Notes: generated by a model not told the origin, from the letters alone. A DNA stretch of 64,000 nucleotides from Plastoroseomonas arctica (GCF_018128965.1 NZ_JAAEDH010000015.1:50044-114043); one strand, 5' to 3'; positions 8,473 through 17,582 are shown, counted from the first letter of the stretch. Made by a program: numbers and translations.

Positions 8473-9305
8473 GGACCGCGCGAACACTCGTCGAAGACAC
8501 CCCTCGCCTGGCGCTGCTCAGCCTCGGCGCCTGCATCATGCTGGCGCCCTACGTGTGGATGTTCTTCGCCTCGCTCAAGCCGGGCAGCGAGGTGTTCCGC
8601 GACAGCCTCACCCTATGGCCCGAGACCTTCTATGCGGTCGAGAACTACACCAAGGCGCTGACCGCCGTGCCGCTCGCGCGCTTCCTGCTGAACGGCGTGC
8701 TGGTGTGTTCGCTGATCCTGGTGTTCCAGATCGCCTTTGCGGTCCCCGCGGCCTATGCACTTGCAAAACTCCGCTGGCGTGGGCGGGAATGGGCCTTTGG
8801 GCTGGTGATGCTCGGACTGCTGATCCCGTATCATGTGCCGGCGCTGCCGCTTTATGTCGGTGCGGCTCGGCTCGGCCTGCTCGACAGCTTTACCGCGCTG
8901 GTGGTGCCCTTCTCCATCTCGGTGTTCGGCATCTTCCTGTTCCGCCAGGCCTTCCGCGCGCTGCCCGACGAGCTGATGCAGGCCGCGCGCATCGACGGCA
9001 TGGGCGAGTTCTCCATCGTCTGGCGCGTGGTGATGCCGAATGCCTGGCCAGCGGCGACGGCCTTCGCCACCTTCTCGATCGTGGCGCATTGGAACGACCT
9101 GTTCTGGCCGCTGATCATCGTGCAGTCGCCGCAGATGGCGACGCCGGCGCTCGGCGTGTTGTTCTTCCGCGCCGAGGAGGCCGGCAACGACGTGGGCGCG
9201 CTGATGGCCGCGGCCGTGCTGGTCACCGCGCCGATGATCGCCCTGTTCCTGCTCGCCCAGCGCCACTTCATCCGCGGCATCGCCACCGCGGGTCTCAAGG
9301 GCTGA
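8469..9305 (+). CDS. ABC sugar/glycerol-3-phosphate permease, UgpE type
   Basis: A 278-residue permease of the MalG/UgpE class. It has six membrane segments, the early PYVWMFFASLK and the EAA-loop sequence MQAARIDGMGEFSIVWRVVMP. The start overlaps the preceding stop (ATGA) and the stop overlaps a possible start of the receptor gene. It pairs with the upstream permease and the UgpC-like ATPase. Confidence 0.9.
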   Translation: MRTARTLVEDTPRLALLSLGACIMLAPYVWMFFASLKPGSEVFRDSLTLWPETFYAVENYTKALTAVPLARFLLNGVLVCSLILVFQIAFAVPAAYALAKLRWRGREWAFGLVMLGLLIPYHVPALPLYVGAARLGLLDSFTALVVPFSISVFGIFLFRQAFRALPDELMQAARIDGMGEFSIVWRVVMPNAWPAATAFATFSIVAHWNDLFWPLIIVQSPQMATPALGVLFFRAEEAGNDVGALMAAAVLVTAPMIALFLLAQRHFIRGIATAGLKG

Positions 9306-9331
9306 TGCCCACCCCCATGATGGAGAACACC

Positions 9332-10600
9332 ATGAACTTGCTGTCTCGTCGCGCAGCCCTTGCCGCGCCTCTCGCCCTTGCCATGCCCGCCATCGCCCGC
9401 GCGCAGGCGGCCGAGGTGGTGGTCCACTACCCCATGCCGGCCTTCTTCAAGGATGTGATGGAGAAGATCGCCGAGGAGTTCCAGGCGGCCAATCCGGGCA
9501 TCACCGTGCGCCACCTGGCACCCTCGCCGAGCTACGAGGACGCCGTGCAGCAGGTGCTGCGCCAGGGTGTCGCCGGCGGCCTTCCCGATGTGAGCTTCCA
9601 GGGCCTCAACCGCCTGCGCATGCTGGTGGAGCGACGCCTCCCGGTGGACCTCGCGCCGTTCCTCGCCGCGGAGGGCGACCTCGCGGCCAAGGGCTGGACA
9701 CCCAACCTGCTCGGCCTCGGCCATGCGCAGGGCACGCAGGCGGGGATGGCCTTCGCGTCGTCCAACCCGGTCGTCTACTACAATCTGAACCTGGTCCGCC
9801 GCGCCGGCGGCGACGTGGAAAACCTGCCCACCGACTGGAACACGCTGCTGGGCCTCGCGGGACGGATCGCGGCCCTGGGCGATGGCAATTCCTCGATGCA
9901 CTACCGCTGGGCCGGCGATGACTGGATGTTCTCTGCGCTGCTCTACGGCCATGGCGGCCGCATGCTCACCGAGGATGAGCGCGAGGTCGCATTCAACGGC
10001 GCCGAAGGCCGTGCCTCGATGGTGCTGATCGACCGCATGGTGAAGGAAGGGCGGATGCCGGCCTTCACCGTCGATGCCGCGCTGCAGGCCTTCTACGCCG
10101 GCAAGATGGGCATCTTCTCCGGCACCACGGCCTATATCGGGTCGATGCTGCGTTCGATCGGGCGCGATGTGGAGCTCCGTACGGCGAAGATGCCGGTGAT
10201 CGATGCCGAGAAGGGCCGCCTGCCCACCGGCGGCAATGCGGGCGTGATCCTGACGCGGGAAGCGGCGCGCCACGCCGCGGCTTGGAAATACCTCACCTTC
10301 GCGACCGGCCCGCGCGGGCAGGAGATCATGACGCGCGGGACCGGCTACGTGCCCTGCAACACCGTCGCGGCGTCGGATGAGCGCTACCTCGGCGGCTTCT
10401 ACCGGGAGAACCCGCTCTACGCGCCGGCGATGCAGCAGATGCCGATCGCGCAGCCCTGGTACGCCTTTCCCGGCACCAATGGCGTGCGTATCACCGAGAC
10501 CATCGTCAACAACATCGCCCGCGTGGTCGAAGGCAATGCGACGCCCGACGTGGCGCTGGCGGAGATGGCCACTGGCGTGCGGCGGCTGCTGCCGCGCTGA
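9332..10600 (+). CDS. ABC transporter substrate-binding protein, UgpB-like
   Basis: A 422-residue extracytoplasmic receptor of solute-binding family 1. The signal peptide MNLLSRRAALAAPLALAMPA ends at ARAQA. ATG 9332 was preferred over ATGs at 9305, 9317 and 9320 because GGAGAAC sits just upstream and the signal peptide starts there. The mature part (VVVHYPMPAFF, EEFQAANPGI, LRQGVAGGLPDV, PVVYYNLNLVR) fits receptors for sugars or glycerol-3-phosphate, and the late WYAFPGTNGVRI segment is UgpB-like. Ligand choice is inferred; the coupled phosphoesterase suggests a phosphodiester such as glycerophosphocholine. Confidence 0.88.
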   Translation: MNLLSRRAALAAPLALAMPAIARAQAAEVVVHYPMPAFFKDVMEKIAEEFQAANPGITVRHLAPSPSYEDAVQQVLRQGVAGGLPDVSFQGLNRLRMLVERRLPVDLAPFLAAEGDLAAKGWTPNLLGLGHAQGTQAGMAFASSNPVVYYNLNLVRRAGGDVENLPTDWNTLLGLAGRIAALGDGNSSMHYRWAGDDWMFSALLYGHGGRMLTEDEREVAFNGAEGRASMVLIDRMVKEGRMPAFTVDAALQAFYAGKMGIFSGTTAYIGSMLRSIGRDVELRTAKMPVIDAEKGRLPTGGNAGVILTREAARHAAAWKYLTFATGPRGQEIMTRGTGYVPCNTVAASDERYLGGFYRENPLYAPAMQQMPIAQPWYAFPGTNGVRITETIVNNIARVVEGNATPDVALAEMATGVRRLLPR

Positions 10601-10607
10601 GGCCGGC

Positions 10608-10633
10608 GCGCGCCGGACGTCCGTCCGGCGCGC
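10608..10633 (+). terminator. Strong GC hairpin after the Ugp-like operon
   Basis: Perfect 11-base arms GCGCGCCGGAC and GTCCGGCGCGC around GTCC, starting 8 bases after the stop of the receptor gene. No T-tract follows, so it may act as an mRNA 3' stabiliser or a weak terminator. Confidence 0.5.
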
Positions 10634-10727
10634 CCGTGTGTCGGGGTGATACATGAATGTGCTGGCGTTGCGCGGGGCGACCTGCGCAGCGTGATGGATT
10701 CCACATTCCAAGAAATGAAAACCCGCC

Positions 10728-10964
10728 ATGCCGATGCGCCTGTACAATGCGTCCACCAAGCACGTGACCAGCAATCTCTGGCTCTGGATCGGCATCACCT
10801 CCGCCCTGATGCTGGCGATCGGGCTGCTCGACACGCAGATGCCGCGCGGCCAGGGTCTCGGCAACTGGGTGGCGCTCGTCGGCGCGGTCCTGGGCATCCT
10901 GCTGATGCTGAAGAGCGAAGCCGAGATGCCGGCGCGGGTGATGGTGGACCCGAGCCAGCTCTAG
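10728..10964 (+). CDS. Small membrane protein of unknown function
   Basis: A 78-residue protein with two hydrophobic segments (about residues 17-35 and 47-62) separated by a short polar loop DTQMPRGQGLGN, and a polar C-terminus. I do not recognise the family. The start could be ATG 10728 or the next ATG at 10734. It stands alone, with a hairpin and T-rich stretch behind it, which suggests its own transcription unit. Clean reading-frame bias and a bona fide helix pattern support a real gene. Confidence 0.65.
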   Translation: MPMRLYNASTKHVTSNLWLWIGITSALMLAIGLLDTQMPRGQGLGNWVALVGAVLGILLMLKSEAEMPARVMVDPSQL

Positions 10965-10981
10965 ACGTCTCGGCACAACGG

Positions 10982-11015
10982 CGCGGCGGGCTTGGCCCGA
11001 CCGCCGCGTGGTTTT
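10982..11015 (+). terminator. Intrinsic terminator after the small membrane protein gene
   Basis: Arms CGCGGCGG (10982-10989) and CCGCCGCG (11001-11008) with an 11-base loop are followed by TGGTTTT. The hairpin starts 18 bases after the stop at 10964. Confidence 0.6.
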
Positions 11016-11122
11016 ACGCTGCCGAGCCGGCCATCGGCTGCTCGGCAGGCGTGAGATCCGTGCGACCCGGCTTTCGTCCTCATGACGCGGCTTCGGTTGC
11101 ATGCAAGGGGGTAAGAGGCGTC

Positions 11123-11773
11123 ATGAATGAACGCATCACATTGTTCGGCAGCTTCACCTCCAGCTCCAGTTTCAAGGTCATGCTGTACCTGACGCTCGCG
11201 CGGGTGCCGTTTTCCTTCCGAACGGTCAACCTGAAGACGGGTGCGCAGAACACGCCCGAGTACCAGGCGGTCAATCGCTACGGGAAGGTCCCGGCCGTGC
11301 AGCACCGCGGGCTCACGATCGTCCAGTCCAATGTCTGCCTCAGCTATCTCGCCAGCACGACCGGCCATTTTGAAGGCAGGACCGAGCAGGATCGCTGGGC
11401 CGCGCGCGAATGGCTGGACTGGGAGGCGGACCGGATCAGCAACATCGCCAAGGTTCGGCACTACAGCCGTTTCCGCTCGGTGGACCCGGCCGTGATGGAT
11501 TACTTCCGCCCGCTGGCGACCGATGCCCTCGACTTCGTCAACAAGGCGCTGGAGGGCCGTGAATGGCTCGTCGGCGACGCGCCGACCATCGCCGATATCG
11601 GGTGCTGGGGCCGCATGGTGTTCATGGCCGAGGGCGGGCTGGAGATCGAAAACTGGCCCAACGTCGCCGCCTGGTCGCGCCGCATCCAGGCAATGCCGGG
11701 CTATGCCTACCCTTACGACCTGGTGCCGAAGAACGATCGTGAGATCGATCCGGCGGACGCCGCGGTGCCCTGA
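11123..11773 (+). CDS. Glutathione S-transferase family protein
   Basis: A 216-residue cytosolic GST. The N-terminal thioredoxin-fold part begins ITLFGSFTSSSSFKVMLYL with the active-site Ser cluster, then NRYGKVPAVQHRGLTIVQSN contains the cis-Pro (VPAV) and the glutathione-binding QSN. The C-terminal helical domain carries the N-capping motif region DAPTIADIGCW. ATG 11123 has AAGAGG upstream. It is monocistronic, with another GST gene 2 kb away; the two are not close paralogues. Confidence 0.88.
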   Translation: MNERITLFGSFTSSSSFKVMLYLTLARVPFSFRTVNLKTGAQNTPEYQAVNRYGKVPAVQHRGLTIVQSNVCLSYLASTTGHFEGRTEQDRWAAREWLDWEADRISNIAKVRHYSRFRSVDPAVMDYFRPLATDALDFVNKALEGREWLVGDAPTIADIGCWGRMVFMAEGGLEIENWPNVAAWSRRIQAMPGYAYPYDLVPKNDREIDPADAAVP

Positions 11774-11811
11774 ACATCATGCCGTAGGTCGAATGGGGGG
11801 AGGCAAGAAGC

Positions 11812-12798
11812 ATGCAGGATCATCGATTGCCGCGACGCGCGCTCGGCGCACTCGCCGCTTCCCTGATGGCAGCGCCGCGTCCCTCCGCGTCGCAGCAATC
11901 GGACTGGCCGCGCCGGCCGATCCGCCTGATCTGTGGCTTTCCCCCCGGCGGTCTCACCGACATCATCGCCCGCTTCACAGCGCAGGGCCTGGGTGCCGCC
12001 TGGGGACAGACGGTGGTCGTGGACAATCGCTCCGGCGCCGGCGGCACCATCGCGACCGACGCGGTCGCGCGCGCCGCACCCGATGGCTACACGCTGTTCT
12101 TCGCCACGCTGTCCCTCGTCTCCAACCCGCCGATGTTCGTCTCGCTGCCCTATGATGTGGAGCGCAGCTTCACCGCGCTGGGCGGCATCGCGATCTCCCC
12201 CAACGTACTGGCCTGCAACGCCGCCATGCCCTGGCGCACGCTGGGCGACTTTGTCACAGCCGCGAAGGCGGCGCCGGGCACGATCGCCTATTCGACGAGC
12301 GGCATCGGCAGCAACGGGCATTACGGCGGCGCGCTGCTCAACATGACGGCCGGGATCGAACTGTCGCACGTGCCTTATCGCGGCGCGGCGCCGGCGACCC
12401 AGGATGCGATCTCCGGCACGGTGCCGCTGACCTTCAACACGCTGGGCACCGTGCTGGGCGCCATCCGCGCCGGCCAGCTTCGGGCGCTCGCGGTCGCAGG
12501 CCCCGGGCGCAACGTGGATCTGCCGGAGATCCCGACCTTCACCGAGGCCGGCTACGACCTGCCCGACACCTCGGTCTGGTACGGGTTGGTGGGCCCCGCC
12601 GGCCTGCCCGCGGCACTGGCCCGGCGCATCGAAAGTGATGTCGTGGCGCTGCAGCGCCAACCGGAGATGCGCGAGCGCCTGCAATCCCAGGGTTCCGAAA
12701 CCCTCGCGCTGGATGCGGCCGGCCTCGCCGCGCGCATCCGCGAGGAGCTGCCGCGCTGGCGACGCGTCGCGCAGGCGGTCGGCATCCGTCCGGAATAG
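11812..12798 (+). CDS. Tripartite tricarboxylate transporter receptor (TctC/Bug family)
   Basis: A 328-residue periplasmic receptor of the Bug family, which binds small carboxylates. After the signal peptide (cleaved near SASQQ) come the family marks WPRRPIRLICGFPPGGLTD, VVDNRSGAGG, ARAAPDGYTLF and HVPYRGAAPA. The GFPPGG-x-TD loop that contacts the ligand carboxylate is intact. No TctA/TctB membrane subunits are nearby, as is common for the amplified orphan Bug receptors of Acetobacteraceae and Burkholderiales. The gene is convergent with the tiny peptide gene at 12812. Confidence 0.9.
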   Translation: MQDHRLPRRALGALAASLMAAPRPSASQQSDWPRRPIRLICGFPPGGLTDIIARFTAQGLGAAWGQTVVVDNRSGAGGTIATDAVARAAPDGYTLFFATLSLVSNPPMFVSLPYDVERSFTALGGIAISPNVLACNAAMPWRTLGDFVTAAKAAPGTIAYSTSGIGSNGHYGGALLNMTAGIELSHVPYRGAAPATQDAISGTVPLTFNTLGTVLGAIRAGQLRALAVAGPGRNVDLPEIPTFTEAGYDLPDTSVWYGLVGPAGLPAALARRIESDVVALQRQPEMRERLQSQGSETLALDAAGLAARIREELPRWRRVAQAVGIRPE

Positions 12799-12811
12799 GG
12801 GCGCGGGTGGC

Positions 12812-12979
12812 TCAGCCCTCGCGGGTAACGGCGGGCGCGGCCTGGCCGACCTGGGTCTGGATGATGGTGATGGCGTCCGGGCTCTGCAGGCTGCCATTGT
12901 CGGTGCGGATGCCGGCCTGGGCGGGTGCCGCGGCGGCGAGGAGGAGCAGGGCGACGGCGGCGATGGCGATCTGGCGCAT
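12812..12979 (-). CDS. Small secreted peptide, AGIRTDNGSLQ family, copy 1
   Basis: A 55-residue protein. A textbook signal peptide (MRQ, then a run of Ile/Ala/Leu, ending APAQA) is followed by the mature core AGIRTDNGSLQSPDAITI and a short tail with QVGQAAP. A second gene at 32689-32853 has the same architecture with an identical AGIRTDNGSLQ, and 23 bases around the core are identical between the two. Both also share an upstream block with matching spacing (see 13030-13064). This conservation between otherwise diverged copies is the main evidence that the gene is real. The mature product is only about 33 residues with no cysteine. Function unknown; the family is not one I recognise. Confidence 0.75.
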   Translation of the reverse strand: MRQIAIAAVALLLLAAAAPAQAGIRTDNGSLQSPDAITIIQTQVGQAAPAVTREG

Positions 12980-13029
12980 GGTCGGTGTCCTTGTGGTGCC
13001 GCGAGCGGCGGTGGCTTGCTGATGGAGGC

Positions 13030-13064
13030 TTTATGCGCCTCGCCGGTCGCGGGATGATCGCGCC
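13030..13064 (-). promoter_or_regulatory. Promoter-like block of peptide copy 1
   Basis: Read on the minus strand: GGCGCGATCA, 19 bases, CATAAA, then 50 bases to the peptide start codon. The same two boxes with the same 19-base gap and the same 50-base distance occur upstream of copy 2 (32904-32938). The spacing fits a -35/-10 pair of a sigma-70-type promoter with an unusual -35. Confidence 0.45.
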
Positions 13065-13140
13065 GGGCCGCGCGGATGGTCGCGTATGTCGCGCCGCTTC
13101 GCTCCATCGACGCCGTGCTTGGCGGCGCTTTCCTGGCGCG

Positions 13141-13569
13141 ATGATGCTGCTGCGCGCTGTCCTGATCCTCCTCTGCGTCTCCAGCCCGGCCTGGTCTCAG
13201 GCGATCACCGCCTTCTGCGCCGGTGGCGTCACGGGCGGTGGCGGCGGCATGCGCGCGGAGCGTGACGGGCGCATCGTGCAGTTGCGGCGCGACCGCCTGA
13301 AGCCATCGATCGAGACCGAGCTCGGACGCGATGCGGCCGCCGTCGCCGCCTGGAACGCGGCACTCGACCGCGCGGCCTTCGACACCTTGCGGCTGCACGC
13401 GCCGGGCAACATCACCTGTTCACTGCGGCGCGGTTCGCGTGCGATCGCGTGGTCGCTGGAACCGCCCGCCAGCCTTGCCGCCGAAATCCGCACGGTGTTT
13501 CGAGAGTTGCGGAGCTGGCGCCCGCCCTCGAGGTCGGGCGACAAGACGGGTTCGACGCCGCGGCCTTAG
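13141..13569 (+). CDS. Hypothetical exported protein
   Basis: A 142-residue protein with a clear signal peptide (MMLLRAVLILLCVSSPAWS, cleavage near WSQA). The mature part has two cysteines (in AFCAGG and NITCSL) that could form a disulfide, a Gly-rich patch GGVTGGGGG, and no family I recognise. It is divergent from the small secreted peptide gene, about 160 bp away; a second exported hypothetical also adjoins peptide copy 2. The start could be either of two adjacent ATGs (13141 or 13144). No strong ribosome site is visible. Confidence 0.6.
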   Translation: MMLLRAVLILLCVSSPAWSQAITAFCAGGVTGGGGGMRAERDGRIVQLRRDRLKPSIETELGRDAAAVAAWNAALDRAAFDTLRLHAPGNITCSLRRGSRAIAWSLEPPASLAAEIRTVFRELRSWRPPSRSGDKTGSTPRP

Positions 13570-13671
13570 TGACCCGGCAGGGCAGGTCCAGGTCCCGCTC
13601 CCGGCGCGGCTTGGGCCTGATGGGCGCGTGTTCCTTCGGCGGATGGCAAGAGCCTGGGGGTCGCGACCCTC

Positions 13672-14313
13672 TCAGGTCAGCAGCAGCGCCATGCCGGGAT
13701 CGCCCTTCGCCATGGCGCGCTGGTAGGCCGGGCGGGCGGCCATGCGCTGGATGTAGGCCAGGATGTTCGGATAGGGCGCCAGGTCGACCGGCATGAAGAA
13801 GCGCATCGTGGTCAGGCTGAACACGGTCATGATGTCGGCGATGGTGAACTGCGTGCCCGCCAGGTACGCGACTGCTCCGAGCCGCGCCTCGATCAGCCCC
13901 AGAGTGCGCCCCAGGCGTTCGCGCATCGCCTGGACCATCGGGTGGGTGTCGCCGAGCTCGAGGCGACGCAGGATCATGTTGCGGCCCATCGAGGGCTGCA
14001 GCGATCCATTCGCGAAATGCAGCCAGTACAGGTAGGCGGCGAAATCGGGATTCTCCGGCCCCAGGGTCAGCCGGCCACTGCCATGCTTGGCGACGATGTA
14101 GTCGATGATCGCGCCCGATTCCGCCAAGACCAGATCGCCTTCGGTGATGACAGGCGCGGAGCCGATCGGGTGGAGCGCCTTGAGATCGGGCGGCGAGAGC
14201 ATCGTCACCGGGTCGCGGGTGTAATGCTTGAGCGCGTAGTCGATCCCGAGTTCCTCGCAGAGCCAGACGATCCGCTCGGATTGCGATCGGCCGAGATGGT
14301 GGACGGTCAACAT
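13672..14313 (-). CDS. Glutathione S-transferase family protein
   Basis: A 213-residue GST. The N-terminal domain opens LTVHHLGRSQSERIVWLCEEL, with the Ser of GRSQSER in the catalytic position, then HPIGSAPVI (cis-Pro loop) and LAESGAIIDYI, the glutathione-binding ESG motif. The all-helical C-terminal domain holds FTIADIMT. A strong GGAGGAGG ribosome site precedes ATG 14313. It is monocistronic and divergent from the ABC exporter gene. Confidence 0.92.
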   Translation of the reverse strand: MLTVHHLGRSQSERIVWLCEELGIDYALKHYTRDPVTMLSPPDLKALHPIGSAPVITEGDLVLAESGAIIDYIVAKHGSGRLTLGPENPDFAAYLYWLHFANGSLQPSMGRNMILRRLELGDTHPMVQAMRERLGRTLGLIEARLGAVAYLAGTQFTIADIMTVFSLTTMRFFMPVDLAPYPNILAYIQRMAARPAYQRAMAKGDPGMALLLT

Positions 14314-14488
14314 GGCGGCGCCTCCTCCGGCCTGGTTCCAGCCCCGATTTTAGCACGGCCGCATCAGGCGCGGCGTGGCACTTCGTGACCCGCCGATGAG
14401 CCAGGTAACGACATGGCAGGGGATCGCTTGGCGACCTACCCGACGTGCCGCAACGCCGATACGCTGATGCCCTGAGGTAAGGCACCGC

Positions 14489-16216
14489 ATGCTGAGACAA
14501 TTCGCCCAATTCTATCGGCCCCATATGCGCCTGGTCTGGCTCGACTTCGGCTGCGCCGCGCTGTCGGGCATGCTCGAGCTCGGCTTTCCCATGGCCGTCA
14601 GGGGCTTCATCGACCACCTGCTGCCGCAGCAGGACATGCAGCTCATCACGCTGGCCGTGCTCGGCCTGCTGAGCGTCTATCTGCTCAACGGCGCGCTGAT
14701 GGCGGTGGTGACGTATTGGGGCCACGTGCTCGGCATCGCGATCGAGACGGAGCTGCGGCGCCAGGCCTTCGACCATCTGATGCGTCTCTCGCACCGCTTC
14801 TACGACAATGAGAAAACCGGCCATCTGGTCGGCCGCGTCACCAAGAACCTGGAGGATATCGGCGAGGTCGCGCATCACGGGCCGGAGGACCTGCTGATCG
14901 CGGTGCTCACCTTCCTCGGCGCCTTCGCGCTGATGGTGGTTGTGAGCCCGCCGCTGGCCATGCTGACCGCGATCATCGTGCCGTGCATCGGCTGGATCGT
15001 GGCCCATTACGGCGGCCGGATGACGCAGAACTGGCAGGCGCAGTTCCGCGGCGTCGGCGCCTTCAATGCGCGCATTGAGGAAGCGGTCGGCGGCATTCGC
15101 GTGGTGAAGGCCTTCGCCAACGAGGCGCATGAGAAACGGCTCTTCGCGGCGGACAACGAGAAATATCGCACGACGAAGCTCGACGCCTATCGCATCATGG
15201 CGGCGAGCATGACGCTGAACTACCTCGGCATGCGCCTCATGCAGCTGATCGTCATGCTGGCCGGCGCCTGGCTGATCGTGCGGGGCGGGCTCTCGACCGG
15301 CGATTTCGTGGCGTTTCTGCTGCTGGTCGGCGTGTTCTACCGGCCGCTGGAGAAGATCAACGCCGTCATCGAGACCTATCCGCGCGGCATCGCCGGCTTC
15401 CGCAGCTACCTCACGCTGATCGGCGAGGTGCCCGACATCGCGGACCGGCCCGGTGCCGTGGTCGCGAAGCCCTTCCGCGGCGACCTGCGCTTCGAGGGCG
15501 TGAGCTTCGGCTACACGCCGGAGCGCCAGGTGCTGCGCGACATCGACCTGATCGTGCCGGCCGGGCAGACGGTCGCGCTGGTGGGGCCGTCGGGGGCCGG
15601 AAAGACGACGCTGTGCGCGCTGCTGCCGCGCTTCTACGACGTGCAGGCGGGCCGCATCACCATCGACGGGATCGACATCCGCGACGTCACGCTCGCCTCC
15701 CTGCGCGGGCAGATCGGCATCGTGCAGCAGGACGTGTTCCTGTTCGCCGGTTCCATCCGCGACAACATCGCCTATGGCAGGCTCGGCGCGACCGATGCGG
15801 AGATCCTGATCGCCGCTTCGCGCGCCCGGCTTGAGGCGGTGATCGCGGAGCTGCCGAACGGGCTGGACACGCTGATCGGGGAGCGCGGCGTCAAGCTCTC
15901 GGGCGGGCAGAAGCAGCGCCTCGCCATCGCGCGCATCTTCCTGATGAACCCGCCGATCCTGATCCTGGACGAGGCGACCTCGGCGCTCGACACCGCGACC
16001 GAACAGGCCATCCAGCAATCCCTTGCCGAGCTGGCAGAGGGCCGCACGACCCTGGTCATCGCCCATCGCCTGGCGACGATCCGCAATGCCGACCGCATTC
16101 TCGTGGTCACCGACCAGGGCATCATCGAGCAGGGGTCGCATGGCGACCTGCTGGCCGCGCGGGGTACCTACCGGGCCCTTCACGATGCGCAATTCGCCGA
16201 GGCACCGACGGCCTGA
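14489..16216 (+). CDS. ABC exporter, fused permease and ATPase (MsbA-like)
   Basis: A 575-residue half-transporter. An N-terminal membrane domain of six helices (about residues 1-310) is followed by a nucleotide-binding domain: Walker A GPSGAGKTT, Q-loop IVQQDVFLFAGSIRDNI, signature LSGGQKQR, Walker B ILILDEATSALD and switch IAHRLATI. It works as a homodimer exporting a lipid or other amphiphile. The substrate cannot be read from the sequence; MsbA-like lipid flippases are the nearest type. It is a single gene, convergent with the FAD oxidoreductase. Confidence 0.92.
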   Translation: MLRQFAQFYRPHMRLVWLDFGCAALSGMLELGFPMAVRGFIDHLLPQQDMQLITLAVLGLLSVYLLNGALMAVVTYWGHVLGIAIETELRRQAFDHLMRLSHRFYDNEKTGHLVGRVTKNLEDIGEVAHHGPEDLLIAVLTFLGAFALMVVVSPPLAMLTAIIVPCIGWIVAHYGGRMTQNWQAQFRGVGAFNARIEEAVGGIRVVKAFANEAHEKRLFAADNEKYRTTKLDAYRIMAASMTLNYLGMRLMQLIVMLAGAWLIVRGGLSTGDFVAFLLLVGVFYRPLEKINAVIETYPRGIAGFRSYLTLIGEVPDIADRPGAVVAKPFRGDLRFEGVSFGYTPERQVLRDIDLIVPAGQTVALVGPSGAGKTTLCALLPRFYDVQAGRITIDGIDIRDVTLASLRGQIGIVQQDVFLFAGSIRDNIAYGRLGATDAEILIAASRARLEAVIAELPNGLDTLIGERGVKLSGGQKQRLAIARIFLMNPPILILDEATSALDTATEQAIQQSLAELAEGRTTLVIAHRLATIRNADRILVVTDQGIIEQGSHGDLLAARGTYRALHDAQFAEAPTA

Positions 16217-16248
16217 GCCTTGGGGACCGTGGCGACTCCCTGCGCCGG

Positions 16249-17574
16249 CTACGCCAGTCGACGATCGAGCCAGTCGCGGAAGCGGTACCAGGTCCCGATC
16301 GCCGGCAGGAACCACGGCGTGCCGGAGTAGAACGGCCGGGTCGGAAAATTCCGCCCGTCGAAGGCGGGCACCTTGTTGGCGTTGCCGAGGATCTTCTTGC
16401 CGATCTCCGCGCCGAGATAGGACAGGATGGCGACGCCCGATCCGTTGCACCCCAGCGCGTAGTGCAGGCCCTTCTCGGTCTGGCCCATATGCGGAAGATG
16501 GTCGAAGGCAAAGGCGACATTGCCCGTCCAGGCGTGGGTGACGCGCACGCCCTTCAGCTGCGGCCAGCGGTCCAGCATCATCGCATGCAGCAGGGGTGCG
16601 GACACCTCCGGTGAGACCTGCGTAAAGCGGGCGCGGCCGCCGAAGATCACCCGCGTGCCGTCGGGCGACATCCGGTAGTAGCACAGTACGCGCCGGCTAT
16701 CGGCGAGTGTTCGCTTCTTGGGGATCAGGCTGGCGGCGAGCGCCGGGTCGAGGACCTCCGTCGCGATGATGTGGGACGCAACCGGGATCAGCCGCCGCTT
16801 CAGGTCCGGCGTCAGCCCGCCGGTGTAGCCGTTGGTGGCGATCACCACTTCCCGCGCCTCGATCGGCCCGCGGTTGGTCTCGACCCGCCAGCCGTCGGCG
16901 AGCCTGGTGAGCGCCCCGGCACGGGTTTGGCCGAGCAGGGTGGCGCCATGCCGCCGCGCCGCATCCATCAGCCCGCGGTGATACAGCGCCGGGTGAATCT
17001 TGCTGGTGCGGTTGATGACCATGCCGCCGTAGTAGTAGTCCGATGCCATCTCCTCCCGCTGCTGATCGCGCGGGACCATGTGGGCATCGGCCTCGGCGAC
17101 ATCATTGAGCATCGCGATGCGGCCGGACATGCCGGCATAATGCTTGGGCGTGAACGCGCCGATGAAGCGGCCGGTGCGCTCGTAGAAGCAGGCGATGTTC
17201 TCGCGCGCGACGATGGATTCGATATGCGTCAGGCTCTCGGCGGCATCGCCGATCATCGCCGCAATGATGGCGTCCGCGCCGCCGGCGGAGCGGCCCTTGG
17301 CGCCGGACAGGCCCTTGCCGATGCTGTTGCCGCCCGAAACGCCGCCGCCATTGCGTGTCGAGGCGCCGCAGCCCAGCGCCTCCGCCTCCAGCACCACGGC
17401 GTGGGCGCCGCCGCGGCCGAGCTCGATGGCGCAGTTCAGGCCGGTGAGGCCGCCGCCGATGATGACGACATCGGCGCGCGCCGGCAGGTCAGCGGGCGCG
17501 TCGTTGCTCATGTCGATCGCGTCCCACCAATAGGGGCGAGACTTGAAATCGGGATGGAAGATCGCGGGATCCAT
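16249..17574 (-). CDS. FAD-dependent oxidoreductase, gamma-glutamylputrescine oxidase (PuuB)-like
   Basis: A 441-residue flavoprotein of the DAO family. The dinucleotide-binding motif VVIIGGGLTGLNCAIEL is followed by EAEALGCGASTRNGGGVSGG, a GASxRNGG motif typical of PuuB-type amine oxidoreductases, and near the C-terminus by ALGCNGSGVAI contacting FAD. ATG 17574 was preferred over an in-frame TTG at 17586 because the TTG adds only four residues and overlaps the permease gene. It is the last gene of a Pot-like polyamine importer operon, which supports oxidation of putrescine, a gamma-glutamyl derivative or another imported amine. Confidence 0.88.
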   Translation of the reverse strand: MDPAIFHPDFKSRPYWWDAIDMSNDAPADLPARADVVIIGGGLTGLNCAIELGRGGAHAVVLEAEALGCGASTRNGGGVSGGNSIGKGLSGAKGRSAGGADAIIAAMIGDAAESLTHIESIVARENIACFYERTGRFIGAFTPKHYAGMSGRIAMLNDVAEADAHMVPRDQQREEMASDYYYGGMVINRTSKIHPALYHRGLMDAARRHGATLLGQTRAGALTRLADGWRVETNRGPIEAREVVIATNGYTGGLTPDLKRRLIPVASHIIATEVLDPALAASLIPKKRTLADSRRVLCYYRMSPDGTRVIFGGRARFTQVSPEVSAPLLHAMMLDRWPQLKGVRVTHAWTGNVAFAFDHLPHMGQTEKGLHYALGCNGSGVAILSYLGAEIGKKILGNANKVPAFDGRNFPTRPFYSGTPWFLPAIGTWYRFRDWLDRRLA

Positions 17575-17582
17575 GGCAGTCC

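Noticed and set aside
13412..16684. A very long open frame on the minus strand across the GST and ABC exporter genes
   Set aside because: It is antisense to an intact ABC exporter with all motifs and has Arg/Ala/His-rich low-complexity composition; long antisense frames are expected at this GC content.
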